Shown here: in pieces, positions 1 to 6,840 of the stretch
How the letters are laid out: each line of letters begins with the position of its first letter
Numbering within the stretch: position 1 is the stretch's first letter
Assembly (NCBI GenBank): GCA_039029935.1
Contig: JBCCFC010000157.1
Span: 1 to 15,404 of the forward strand
Source of the DNA: G039029935 sp039029935
GTDB lineage: Bacteria > Chloroflexota > Anaerolineae > Caldilineales > Caldilineaceae
Length of the DNA stretch: 15,404 nucleotides
Direction of reading: 5' to 3'
Program-made: the position numbers and the translations under genes
The notes under the pieces: model-generated
Seen by the model: only the letters and a program-made list of their open reading frames with translations
What the model was told of the DNA's origin: nothing
Databases searched by the model: none

Positions 1-1
1 C

Positions 2-562
2 ATGGCGAAGTTCAAGGAAATGGAACCAGATGTCTTCTTGGGTGGCGGTCACTTTAACGACGCACTGTTGTTTGTCCGTGCAGCCAAAGAGTTGGACTTC
101 AATCCAAAAGCAATGGTCATCACAGTTGGACCAAGCAATCCTGTCTTCGTTGAGGAAGTCGGTGCAGACGCAGAATATATCATTGGGCCAACACAGTGGG
201 AACGCACAATGGCCTATGCAGATGAGTATTTTGGCACAGCCGAAGAATATGCCCAACGGTACGAAGAAATGTGGGGCGAGTCACCAACATACCAAGCGGC
301 TGAGTCTACAGCAACAGCGTTGACCTTGCAGTTGGCAATCGAGGCGGCTGGATCAACTGAGACTGCTGCTGTCCGTGACGCGTTAAACGCAATGGACCTC
401 ACACTCTTCTACGGTCCCGTCAGCTTTGACGAGACGGGCAAGAATGCGGGTAAGCCAATGGGTAGCATCCAGATTCAGGATGGTGAAATTGTGGTTGTTG
501 CACCAGAAGACAGCGCAACTGCTGAGATTCGCTATCCAATGCCAGCGTGGAGCGACCGCTAG
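2..562 (+). CDS. livK: Branched-chain amino acid-type ABC transporter substrate-binding protein, C-terminal part (5' end outside window)
   Basis: Only the last 186 residues are visible; the frame is open to the left edge, and the ATG at position 2 is almost certainly an internal methionine because the family is about 400 residues long. The visible part resembles the second lobe of a type I periplasmic binding protein (Peripla_BP_6 / LivK family): a 'PDVFLGGGHFNDAL' strand-turn, a 'TYQAAESTATALTLQLAIEAAG' type helix (residues about 96-116) and the C-terminal 'LFYGPVSFDETGKNAGKPMGSI' type hinge strand. The protein would capture the substrate outside the membrane and deliver it to the LivHM permease. 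Genes for both permeases and both ATPases follow on the same strand, which supports the assignment. Substrate specificity (Leu/Ile/Val, amides, urea) cannot be read from this fragment. It ends with TAG at 560-562, followed by a strong hairpin. Confidence 0.9.
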   Translation: MAKFKEMEPDVFLGGGHFNDALLFVRAAKELDFNPKAMVITVGPSNPVFVEEVGADAEYIIGPTQWERTMAYADEYFGTAEEYAQRYEEMWGESPTYQAAESTATALTLQLAIEAAGSTETAAVRDALNAMDLTLFYGPVSFDETGKNAGKPMGSIQIQDGEIVVVAPEDSATAEIRYPMPAWSDR

Positions 563-594
563 TTTTTGCATCTACATTTAGCGGGTGGTTAAGT

Positions 595-644
595 AAGTAA
601 AAAGAAACCGAGTTTTTTTGAAAAAACTCGGTTTCTTTTTACTT
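595..644 (+). terminator. Perfect 24-bp stem hairpin after livK (terminator or attenuator)
   Basis: The left arm at 595-618 is an exact reverse complement of the right arm at 621-644, leaving only the two bases 619-620 between them. The core is AAACCGAGTTTTTT / AAAAAACTCGGTTT, and the 3' arm contains a T-run (636-640). The hairpin starts 33 bases after the livK stop and lies inside the liv cluster. Placed there it would end most transcripts after the binding-protein gene, or protect their 3' ends, while letting some continue into livH. The motif resembles the palindrome at 7796-7832, so it may also be a dispersed repeat rather than a dedicated terminator. Confidence 0.75.
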
Positions 645-669
645 AGGCTAATCCACAAAAATAACAATT

Positions 670-738
670 CGCGGAATAGGCATTCTCTAATGCCGGCTTT
701 CTCGTGTACGCCCCGCACTAGAGAGTGCTCATTCCGCG
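670..738. repeat. Imperfect inverted repeat between livK and livH
   Basis: The 20-base arms 670-689 and 719-738 pair at 17 of 20 positions and enclose a 29-base loop. Both arms carry the CGCGGAAT and CTCTA blocks. The element lies in the 236-base gene-free gap upstream of livH, beyond the perfect hairpin. It could be a second RNA structure in the livH leader or a decayed palindromic repeat; the sequence alone does not decide. I see no small ORF in the gap that I would support. Confidence 0.55.
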
Positions 739-798
739 TTTCAATGGGTATTTTGCAGAATAGCCTTAATCACCCACCTTCTCAAAACAAAACCAATT

Positions 799-1686
799 AT
801 GGACGCTATCTTACAAGCACTTCTCCAAGGCATCTTATTGGGCGGCTTCTATGCCGTCATGGTCCTTGGTTTCTCTATCATCTGGGGCGTGATGGGGGTT
901 ATTAACCTCGCACATGGTGAATACCTCATGATTGGGGCCTATCTGGCGTGGATATTCTCCACTTATTTAGGCATGGACCCCTTTATGTCGCTCATCATCA
1001 TTATGCCGATCATGTTTATTGTCGGCTACCTGATCCAACGCCTGCTCATCAACCGTATTATCGAGCGTCCCCATCTCATGGCGTTGCTTGTCACCTTTGG
1101 GTTGGGCATTGCGATGGCAAATGTGGTCAAGGTTCTCTACACGGCAGACCCAAAGTACATCAATGTATCCTACAGTGGTGCAACCGATATGTTTGGGCTA
1201 ACCTTTCCCAATGTCAAGAGCTTTATCTTTGTCGCCTCCATCATCATCATGTTTGCACTAGCACTCTTCCTGCAACGCTCACGCTTGGGTAAATCCATCC
1301 GTGCGGCTGCACAGAACAAGACCGCAGCGCGCATCGTCGGCATTGAGATCGACCAAGTGTATGCCATCACAGCGGGCATCTGTATTGCGTTGACTGCCGC
1401 AGCGGGGGCCATGATCAGCTTGACCGTACCCGTCTATCCGTTTATGGGACCACCATTTACGCTCAAGGCATTCACCATCACCGCGTTGGGTGGTTTAGGG
1501 CGTGTACCAGGTGCATTGATTGGCGGCATGGTACTGGGCTTGACCGAGGTGATGATTGCCCGCTTTGTGCCAGTCATCGGCACAAATCTGGGTGTTGCCA
1601 TCAGCTTTGTGTTGCTCGTCGTCGTGTTGATTGTGCGACCACAAGGCATCCTCAAGGGATTGCGCCCGTTGGATGAGGAAGATTAA
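799..1686 (+). CDS. livH: Branched-chain amino acid ABC transporter permease LivH
   Basis: The 295-residue length is usual for LivH. It is a very hydrophobic inner-membrane protein with the family opening 'INLAHGEYLMIGAY' (about residues 35-48), a cytoplasmic coupling loop around residues 163-190 ('SIRAAAQNKTAARIVGI') that would contact the ATPase subunits, and the late 'KAFTITALGGLGRVPGALIG' segment typical of the family. With LivM it forms the translocation pore. The ATG at 799 is the only sensible start in frame, but the bases before it (AACAAAACCAATT) contain no Shine-Dalgarno sequence, so initiation may be weak. This fits a permease made in smaller amounts than its binding protein. It ends 16 bases before livM, and AGGG just after its stop can serve as part of the livM ribosome binding site. 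Confidence 0.95.
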   Translation: MDAILQALLQGILLGGFYAVMVLGFSIIWGVMGVINLAHGEYLMIGAYLAWIFSTYLGMDPFMSLIIIMPIMFIVGYLIQRLLINRIIERPHLMALLVTFGLGIAMANVVKVLYTADPKYINVSYSGATDMFGLTFPNVKSFIFVASIIIMFALALFLQRSRLGKSIRAAAQNKTAARIVGIEIDQVYAITAGICIALTAAAGAMISLTVPVYPFMGPPFTLKAFTITALGGLGRVPGALIGGMVLGLTEVMIARFVPVIGTNLGVAISFVLLVVVLIVRPQGILKGLRPLDEED

Positions 1687-1702
1687 GGGATAGGTTAAAC
1701 AT

Positions 1703-2806
1703 ATGACAACTTTACGCAAAAGAATTGAAAAATTTGCACATGGCTGGGTAGCCTTTGCGCTGTGGATTCTCTTCATTGTCTGTCTATTTGCCTTTCCCTA
1801 TTCGGGCATCATCACGCAGAAAAATGCGTTGATGGGGCTTTTGCAGACATTGAGCCAACTCTTTGTCCTCATCACCGTCGCTTCCAACTGGAATCTTATC
1901 GGCGGGATGACGGGCTATGTCGACTTTGGACACGCCGTCTTCTTTGGCATTGGGGCCTATGTGTTGGGCGCACTTGTGACACAATCGGGCGGCAATGTTC
2001 TCTGGTTCTCACCAGAATTATCATTTTTTGCCGCACTACCCTTTGCAGGACTGGGCGCAGCCATCTTTGCCCTGCTCATCGGGCTACCAACGCTACGGCT
2101 ACGCGGCCCCTATTTTTCTATCGCCATGCTCGGTGTCTTTGTGGCCATGCGTGAGATTACGCGCGTGGCAAAACCATTGACAGGCGGTGGTGCGGGTTTG
2201 ACCCTGCCACCACAAAATGCACTCTTTGGCTTTCCACAGGACTGGTTCCGCATGGGTGAATATTTTGTCATGGTCGCACTGATGGGCTTGGCCGTCTCGG
2301 TCGCATGGTGGATTCGCCGCAGTGAATTTGGGCAATCGCTGATCGCCATCCGCGAGGATGAAGTGGGCGCAGAGATGCGTGGTATCAACACCACCTATCA
2401 CAAAATCGCCATCTTTATGATCGCCTCATTCATGACAGGACTGGTCGGCGCATTTTGGGCATGGCAGAACACCTTCATCGATCCGGACGTTGTCTTCTTT
2501 GAGACACGCACAATTGAAATGGTTATGATGAGTATGCTTGGCGGGCTGGGTACAGTTTGGGGACCACCGCTGGGGGCAACACTGCTCTACTTCCTACAAG
2601 ACCTCATCTGGGCCAACTTAGGCGATGTCCACCTGCTGGTACTGGGGTCAACACTGATTTTGTTGGTCCTCTTCTTGCCCGAAGGTATTCTGGGTACACT
2701 CAGCGACCGTAGCGGTACATCACTGGGACGCTTGCTCACTGGAGGCACTTCATCCAACAGAGACGAATCATCATCCGCTAGTTCAGCTAAGGAGGTGACG
2801 TCGTGA
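1703..2806 (+). CDS. livM: Branched-chain amino acid ABC transporter permease LivM
   Basis: This 367-residue inner-membrane protein is the second pore subunit. Visible family marks are 'NWNLIGGMTGYVDFGHAVFF' (residues 62-81), 'LRLRGPYFSIAMLGV' (131-145) and the ATPase-contacting loop 'SLIAIREDEVGAEMRGIN' (212-229), followed by 'SMLGGLGTVWGPPLGA'. There is an N-terminal hydrophilic stretch of about 14 residues before the first membrane segment. The last 30 or so residues are rich in Ser, Thr and Gly and carry no recognised motif; they look like a disordered cytoplasmic tail. The last four bases overlap the GTG start of livG (GTGA), indicating translational coupling. The livG Shine-Dalgarno sequence lies within the final codons of livM. 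Confidence 0.95.
   Translation: MTTLRKRIEKFAHGWVAFALWILFIVCLFAFPYSGIITQKNALMGLLQTLSQLFVLITVASNWNLIGGMTGYVDFGHAVFFGIGAYVLGALVTQSGGNVLWFSPELSFFAALPFAGLGAAIFALLIGLPTLRLRGPYFSIAMLGVFVAMREITRVAKPLTGGGAGLTLPPQNALFGFPQDWFRMGEYFVMVALMGLAVSVAWWIRRSEFGQSLIAIREDEVGAEMRGINTTYHKIAIFMIASFMTGLVGAFWAWQNTFIDPDVVFFETRTIEMVMMSMLGGLGTVWGPPLGATLLYFLQDLIWANLGDVHLLVLGSTLILLVLFLPEGILGTLSDRSGTSLGRLLTGGTSSNRDESSSASSAKEVTS
2789..2798 (+). promoter_or_regulatory. Near-perfect Shine-Dalgarno sequence fixing the GTG start of livG
   Basis: AAGGAGGTGA at 2789-2798 is almost fully complementary to the 3' end of bacterial 16S rRNA and lies at normal spacing from GTG at 2803. It decides the livG start in favour of a GTG codon that overlaps the livM stop. 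It is much stronger than the ribosome binding sites of most other genes here; livH and the phosphoesterase gene have none that I can see. Confidence 0.85.
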
Positions 2807-3561
2807 GTAATGGACAACAACCACTGCTAGAAGGACGCGGCGTTTCCAAATTCTTTGGCGGCCTCGCGGCTGTGAATAATGTGGACTTTGCCATCTATCC
2901 CGGCGAAATTGTCGGGCTGGTCGGGCCAAACGGCAGCGGTAAGACCACGCTTTTTGATTGCCTAAGCCGTGTACAGACCATTGACGAGGGGAAAGTTCTC
3001 TTCAAAGGCGAAGACATCACCCAAGCGAAACCACATCAGGTTGCGCACATGGGGTTGGCGCGCACATTCCAAGTGATCCGTGTTTATCGCAAGATGACCA
3101 TTCTGGAAAATATGCTCATCAGCCGTCAATGGCGGGGTGAGGGCATTCTTAGTATGATGAAGCCTAGCCGGAAAGAAACCGAAGAGCGCGCACGTCGCTT
3201 GATTGAATTCTTGCTCTTAGGGCATATTATTGATGAAAAGGCGGGCAATCTGTCTGGTGGGCAACGTCGATTGTTGGAGCTTGGCATGGCACTGATGCCT
3301 GACCCAGACATCATTCTGCTAGATGAGGCGACATCGGGTGTCAACCCAACGCTGATCGAGACCATCAAAGACCGCATCACGACACTGAACCATGAGGAGA
3401 ACAAGACTTTTTTGCTGGTGGAACACAACATCAACTTTATCTCAGATTTGTGTAGCCGTGTCTATGTCCTCAACTATGGGCAGAAGCTGGCCGAGGGGAC
3501 ACCGGATGAGATCAAAGAAAACACAGATGTGATTGAGGCATACTTTGGTGCGGATAGTTGA
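2803..3561 (+). CDS. livG: Branched-chain amino acid ABC transporter ATP-binding protein LivG
   Basis: This 252-residue cytoplasmic ATPase has a complete set of ABC motifs: Walker A 'GPNGSGKTT' (41-49), Q-loop Gln90 in 'ARTFQ', signature 'LSGGQ' (150-154), Walker B 'IILLDEA' (170-176) with catalytic Glu175, and H-loop His208 in 'LVEHN'. The phrase 'GLARTFQ' and the 'EATSGVNP' D-loop are characteristic of LivG rather than LivF. It pairs with LivF to energise LivHM. It starts with GTG and overlaps livM. The last two codons (GAT AGT) and the TGA stop are themselves part of a heptamer tandem repeat running on downstream, so the C-terminal end may have been set by the repeat. All catalytic residues are intact and I expect it to be functional. 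Confidence 0.96.
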   Translation: MSNGQQPLLEGRGVSKFFGGLAAVNNVDFAIYPGEIVGLVGPNGSGKTTLFDCLSRVQTIDEGKVLFKGEDITQAKPHQVAHMGLARTFQVIRVYRKMTILENMLISRQWRGEGILSMMKPSRKETEERARRLIEFLLLGHIIDEKAGNLSGGQRRLLELGMALMPDPDIILLDEATSGVNPTLIETIKDRITTLNHEENKTFLLVEHNINFISDLCSRVYVLNYGQKLAEGTPDEIKENTDVIEAYFGADS

Positions 3562-3594
3562 TAGTTGATAGTTGATAGTTGATAGTTGATAGTT
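3553..3594. repeat. Six tandem copies of the heptamer GATAGTT across the livG stop codon
   Basis: Six exact 7-bp units run back to back from 3553 to 3594. The first unit supplies the final Asp-Ser codons and the first stop base of livG. Because 7 is not a multiple of 3, stop codons (TGA, TAG) recur in the array. The GTTGA core is complementary to the TCAAC core of the octamer array that follows at 3600-3646, so the two arrays could pair in the mRNA between livG and livF. Confidence 0.95.
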
Positions 3595-3599
3595 ACACC

Positions 3600-3646
3600 T
3601 TCAACTCTTCAACTCTTCAACCTTTCAACCCTTCAACTTTTCAACC
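3600..3646. repeat. Octamer array TTCAACNN between livG and livF
   Basis: Five octamers of the form TTCAAC plus two pyrimidines (3600-3639) are followed by one heptamer (3640-3646) and then TTCAAAAGG, which merges into the livF ribosome binding site (AAGGA, 3652-3656). The strand is strongly pyrimidine-biased. Its TCAAC core pairs with GTTGA of the upstream heptamer array. No protein is encoded here. Confidence 0.9.
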
Positions 3647-3663
3647 TTCAAAAGGAATGAATT

Positions 3664-4401
3664 ATGTTGAATAATGGCGAAAAACCGCTGCTGGAAGTTC
3701 AGGATATTTATGCGGGCTATCATGTCGATAATGATATTCTGAAAGGGGTCAATCTGCATGTTGTGCCGACGGAGATTGTCTGTGTCATCGGTCCTAACGG
3801 CGCGGGTAAATCGACTGTGTTCAAGGCACTCTATGGCTTTATCGGCACACGGGCAGGGCGCGTCCTCTTTAACGACCGTGACATCACCAACATCCGCCCA
3901 CAGGATGCACTCAAGGCGGGCATCACGATTGTGCCACAGCTACGCAGCGTCTTCCCACAAATGACGGTCTACGAAAATCTGGAAATGGGTATGTACTTGG
4001 AGCAGGACCAGCAGCGCATCAAGCGACAGATTGAGTATGTCTATGACCTCTTCCCACGTTTGGGTGAACGCACCAGCCAGATTGCCGAAACCATGAGCGG
4101 TGGTGAGCAGCGTATGCTGGAAATCGGTCGTGCGCTCATGTGGGAACCCAAGCTCGTGTTGATGGATGAGCCGTCGGCAGGCTTGGCTCCCGTGATCACC
4201 AAGGACATCTTCCGTGCCATCAAACGGCTCAACGAAGAAATTGGGTTGACCGTGCTGATGATTGAGCAGAACGCACGGCAAGGTTTGGAGATCAGTGATC
4301 GTGGCTATGTGCTGGAGTTGGGGCGTAATAGCTATCAAGGCACGGGGCGTGAGTTGCTGGATAATGAGGAAGTGCGGCGCGCGTTTCTGGGTGGGCGGTA
4401 A
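3664..4401 (+). CDS. livF: Branched-chain amino acid ABC transporter ATP-binding protein LivF
   Basis: This is the second ATPase of the importer, 245 residues. Motifs: Walker A 'GPNGAGKST' (43-51), Q-loop Gln92 in 'IVPQ', signature 'MSGGE' (144-148), Walker B 'LVLMDEP' (164-170), and 'MIEQNA' (199-204), where Gln202 occupies the usual H-loop histidine position. That His-to-Gln change is normal in LivF and separates it from LivG, so it is not a defect. The family ending 'DRGYVLELGRNSYQGTG' is present. ATG 3664 is preceded by AAGGA at good spacing. The gene is 102 bases from livG, an unusually wide gap for this operon, filled with tandem repeats. It ends with a terminator at 4429-4474, closing the liv operon. 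Confidence 0.96.
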   Translation: MLNNGEKPLLEVQDIYAGYHVDNDILKGVNLHVVPTEIVCVIGPNGAGKSTVFKALYGFIGTRAGRVLFNDRDITNIRPQDALKAGITIVPQLRSVFPQMTVYENLEMGMYLEQDQQRIKRQIEYVYDLFPRLGERTSQIAETMSGGEQRMLEIGRALMWEPKLVLMDEPSAGLAPVITKDIFRAIKRLNEEIGLTVLMIEQNARQGLEISDRGYVLELGRNSYQGTGRELLDNEEVRRAFLGGR

Positions 4402-4428
4402 GGATTCTCTTTTTTGTTGATAATCGAT

Positions 4429-4474
4429 AAGGCGATAGGTGATGACATGGTTTCATTTACCTATCGCCTTTTTT
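4429..4474 (+). terminator. Rho-independent terminator of the liv operon
   Basis: A 12-bp perfect stem (AAGGCGATAGGT at 4429-4440 with ACCTATCGCCTT at 4459-4470) encloses an 18-base loop and runs directly into six T residues (4469-4474). It begins 27 bases after the livF stop. This is the clearest intrinsic terminator in the window. Confidence 0.88.
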
Positions 4475-4521
4475 GATGATTGCAATATACACGATGACAT
4501 GTATCCGTGTAGCAGAGTGCA

Positions 4522-4550
4522 TTGACAAGAACATATGAATCTGTTACACT
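4522..4550 (+). promoter_or_regulatory. Strong sigma70-type promoter for the AAA ATPase gene
   Basis: TTGACA (4522-4527) matches the -35 consensus exactly. It is followed after 17 bases by TACACT (4545-4550), preceded by TG at 4542-4543 as in extended -10 elements. The predicted transcript would start near 4557, giving a leader of about 45 bases with TAGGGA ahead of the ATG at 4602. It lies just beyond the liv terminator, so the AAA gene is an independent transcription unit. Confidence 0.72.
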
Positions 4551-4601
4551 GTAGAACATACAACTTACACGCAGAATGTCTAATTAAATAGGGAATTAAT
4601 C

Positions 4602-5645
4602 ATGCGAAAATTTTCATCATATGGCCCAGTTTTGAACCACCGACACTATTATGCACCGCGTACCGAGTTGATTGACAAAGCTGAATCAGAGTTGGTTGGC
4701 GATTATCCAGAAGAAGGTGGACACTATATCACCGTATGGGCACCACGACAAACGGGCAAAAGCTGGGTGATGCGGCAGGTCATCAAACGTGTACGCACGC
4801 GGGATGATTTCGAGATTGGTGTCATCAGCCTACAGTCCGCAAAAAATGACACAGATGATGTTGATGTTCTAGAGACGTTTGTTGATAAATTAGAGCAGAG
4901 ATTCAAGAAGAATTTTCCTAAAATTCAAAAATGGAAAGAGATTTCGTCTCTATTTACATCGAATTATTTCTCCAAACCCGTCATTCTGGTGATCGATGAA
5001 TTTGATGCATTGCAAGAAGATTTTATCAATCGTTTTGCCAATGAATTTCGTGATATATATCTAAACCGTTTTGACGAGAGTGGCATACCAAGCGGTGAAA
5101 AGAGCATCCTTTTACATGGGCTTGCGTTGATTGGTGTACGCACTGTGTTGGGCATTGAGAATGTCAGCGGCTCGCCTTTTAATGTGCAACGAAGCCTTCA
5201 TATACCTAACCTGACAAAAGATGAGGTGCGGGGTCTCTTCCATTGGTATGAGCAAGAAAGTGGTCAGCGAGTATTACCTGAGGTAGTTGACCGTATCTAT
5301 ACTGAATTTCAGGGACAACCTGGCCTTACCTGCTGGATGGGCGAATTGTTGACAGAAACCCATAATCGCCACAACACCGAGATCACCATGTTTGACTTTA
5401 ACACCGCCTACACCGATGCCCTTGATGAGCAACCCAACAACAACATCCTCAATATCATTTCCAAAGCCAAGATGGAGCAATATACACCTACTGTCCTCTC
5501 TATGTACAAAACGAATAGAAAATTGGTCTTTCGCTATGACAACCCCATCACCAACTATCTGTATATGAATGGCGTTGTCGGGCGCGAATTGGTGTGCGAG
5601 CCAAATGGTATCAACAAACGCTACCTCAAATTCCCATATGCGTAA
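4602..5645 (+). CDS. AAA-like ATPase, probably missing its C-terminal domain
   Basis: This is a 347-residue P-loop ATPase of the AAA-like type common in Chloroflexota. It opens 'MRKFSSYGPV' and carries 'YYAPR' (16-20), Walker A 'APRQTGKS' (47-54, Lys53), Walker B 'VILVIDEFD' (127-135, Asp132/Glu133), 'SGSPFNVQRSLHIPNLT' (189-205) and 'GQPGLTCWMGELL' (238-250). The first part binds and hydrolyses ATP; the cellular role of the family is not established. From memory, close relatives continue past a segment like 'YLKF.SPFVQ' into a PD-(D/E)XK nuclease-like C-terminal region. Here the protein stops at 'YLKFPYA', so that region appears lost (inference). It has its own strong promoter and a ribosome binding site AGGGA 8 bases before the ATG. 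A broken opposite-strand ORF ends 3 bases after its stop codon. Confidence 0.8.
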   Translation: MRKFSSYGPVLNHRHYYAPRTELIDKAESELVGDYPEEGGHYITVWAPRQTGKSWVMRQVIKRVRTRDDFEIGVISLQSAKNDTDDVDVLETFVDKLEQRFKKNFPKIQKWKEISSLFTSNYFSKPVILVIDEFDALQEDFINRFANEFRDIYLNRFDESGIPSGEKSILLHGLALIGVRTVLGIENVSGSPFNVQRSLHIPNLTKDEVRGLFHWYEQESGQRVLPEVVDRIYTEFQGQPGLTCWMGELLTETHNRHNTEITMFDFNTAYTDALDEQPNNNILNIISKAKMEQYTPTVLSMYKTNRKLVFRYDNPITNYLYMNGVVGRELVCEPNGINKRYLKFPYA

Positions 5646-5648
5646 ACT

Positions 5649-5957
5649 TTAAAATGTCAAAGAGGGAAAATGTTGAGCAGCGCGGGCAAGCTGCCAGAGA
5701 CGGTCTTTGCGTTTAGAGGAAAACAAATGGCGACGAGAGCGTTCAGGGTGATCCAAAACGAGTCGAAAGACATAGGTAGGACGAACAATTTCGTGGAGAT
5801 GGAGAATAGCCATTTCAACAAGAGAAGAAACAATGGGGGATTGGTCAGAGTCTTGCCACCATTGGGACCAAGGAGCAGTAGAAAGGCTCTCCTGCATGAG
5901 AAAAACGAGAATAAGTTTGGCAGCGACTCCTTAGCTTTCTGCTATGCCTTTTTTCAC
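5649..5957 (-). pseudogene. Unrecognised small minus-strand ORF, broken by a nonsense codon
   Basis: Reading on the minus strand, GTG at 5957-5955 follows a GAGGG ribosome binding site at suitable spacing and opens a 103-codon frame that ends at TAA 5651-5649. Codon 9 is TAA (5933-5931), so only an 82-residue product from ATG 5897 remains translatable. The translated sequence looks protein-like, with 'VEMAILHLHEIVRPTYVF' and 'LVLDHPERSRRHLF' stretches, mixed hydrophobic and basic. I do not recognise its family. The opposite reading of this stretch looks like a shadow frame. Its ends coincide with imperfect inverted repeats. It could be a remnant of a small mobile element or a decayed host gene. 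Confidence 0.4.
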
Positions 5958-5977
5958 AATTTACCCTCTTTTGTCGA
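5655..5977. repeat. Imperfect inverted repeats flanking the broken minus-strand ORF
   Basis: The left end TGTCAAAGAGGGAAAATGTT (5655-5674) resembles the reverse complement of the right end, about 5956-5977 (GACAAAAGAGGGTAAATTGT on the minus strand). They share CAA(A)AGAGGG followed by an A/T-rich AAAT block, with one indel and a few mismatches. They sit about 320 bases apart and bracket the remnant ORF. No clear target-site duplication is visible. This is weak evidence for a MITE-like insertion next to the truncated AAA gene. Confidence 0.3.
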
Positions 5978-6161
5978 GTGAACTCTTAGTTTCACTCTCT
6001 TTTTGGTACACTTTTTCCGTTTCTCTTTATTACCTGCATGTCAGGTCTTACGAGAAACTAAAGTTTTAATGAGTTTTTCGTGAGTTTTTACAGTTTTTGT
6101 TCATTATATCTTCACGGTTTTTGGTTCAGAACTGAGACGGATGGCTTAAGTTTACGCATAT
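5978..6161. other. Gene-free AT-rich stretch
   Basis: I see no coding potential that I would support here. The stretch contains a distant inverted pair (TTAGTTTC at 5986-5993 with GAAACTAA at 6054-6061) and a small hairpin ACCTG-CATGT-CAGGT at about 6032-6046 nested inside it. Together with the G-rich block that follows, it separates the AAA gene region from the B-box gene, whose 3' end points into it. Confidence 0.5.
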
Positions 6162-6192
6162 GGGGAGACGGGGTGAGGGGGAGACAGGGTGG
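6162..6192 (+). other. G-rich direct repeat with a G-quadruplex-type motif
   Basis: Four G-runs (6162-6165, 6170-6173, 6177-6181, 6187-6189) are separated by loops of 4, 3 and 5 bases, which fits the canonical G3+N1-7 pattern. The block is also an imperfect direct repeat of GGGGAGAC(G/A)GGGTG with an offset of 16 bases. It lies 27 bases past the stop of the minus-strand B-box gene, where the transcript would be C-rich. Confidence 0.65.
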
Positions 6193-6218
6193 CAGGCAGT
6201 ATAATTGTCAACTATTAA

Positions 6219-6836
6219 CTAATTCAACATCCGGTAGACTGTTGCTGAGGCTGAAAAGGCGAAGATCGGCATGGGAAGGCTAAACAATGGAAACACACCT
6301 AAGAGGAAGAGGGCAAGGATATTGCCTAGCAGCACCCCTAGAATAATGCCTGTAATCGCAAAGTAGCGCAGATTCCGACCACGACGGCGGTCAACTGCAC
6401 GCCGAATAATCTGCACAAGAATACCGCCCGCACTGGGGCCAAGCACAAAGGCAAGAATAATGCCCCAAATCCAAAATATATTGAGCAATGTCCCGAGAAT
6501 CGGGGCAGCAATGGCTGCGACCACAAGGCTCACGCCAAACGCAATGGGATTATCCCACGATTCAGCGTTAAAATATTTGTCCTGCACACCACGAATACAC
6601 TCTTTGCAGCGATAACCGACATCGGTTAGCTGTGCGCACTGCATACAAATGGGCTTATTACAACGATTACACCGTAGCAACGTCTCTTTATTGGAATGAT
6701 TGGCACAATAGAGCGTTTGCATATCATCGACTGTGCTGCCACCTGTACCATCACCTGTGCCATCACCTATACCATTATTTGTTGTTGTCTTGGTTTGATG
6801 AGAATCATTCTCTTTTTGATCTATATCTGCTATCAT
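6219..6836 (-). CDS. B-box-type zinc finger membrane protein
   Basis: This 205-residue protein begins with a hydrophilic N-terminus containing a Gly/Asp/Thr repeat 'GIGDGTGDGTGGST' (22-35), encoded by tandem 12-bp units. A zinc-binding module follows: Cys44/His47, Cys56/Cys59, Cys64/Cys67 and Cys77/Cys80, spaced as in bacterial B-box zinc fingers. After it come three to four membrane segments (about 98-120, 122-145, 158-183 and possibly 184-202), with the basic loop 'RRAVDRRRGRNLR' between the second and third. The finger probably faces the cytoplasm and mediates a protein contact; no enzymatic function is evident. It starts 4 bases after the nadK stop, so the two are very likely co-transcribed and translationally coupled. 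The ribosome binding site is weak, which fits coupling. Confidence 0.8.
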   Translation of the reverse strand: MIADIDQKENDSHQTKTTTNNGIGDGTGDGTGGSTVDDMQTLYCANHSNKETLLRCNRCNKPICMQCAQLTDVGYRCKECIRGVQDKYFNAESWDNPIAFGVSLVVAAIAAPILGTLLNIFWIWGIILAFVLGPSAGGILVQIIRRAVDRRRGRNLRYFAITGIILGVLLGNILALFLLGVFPLFSLPMPIFAFSASATVYRMLN

Positions 6837-6840
6837 TGGT

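Noticed and set aside
4195..4275. Missing H-loop histidine in LivF as a sign of inactivation
   Set aside because: Gln in 'IEQNA' is the normal state in LivF proteins.
5670..5981. A 103-codon + strand ORF downstream of the AAA gene
   Set aside because: Its translation has no recognisable motif, it overlaps the more protein-like minus-strand frame, and it probably is the shadow of that frame.
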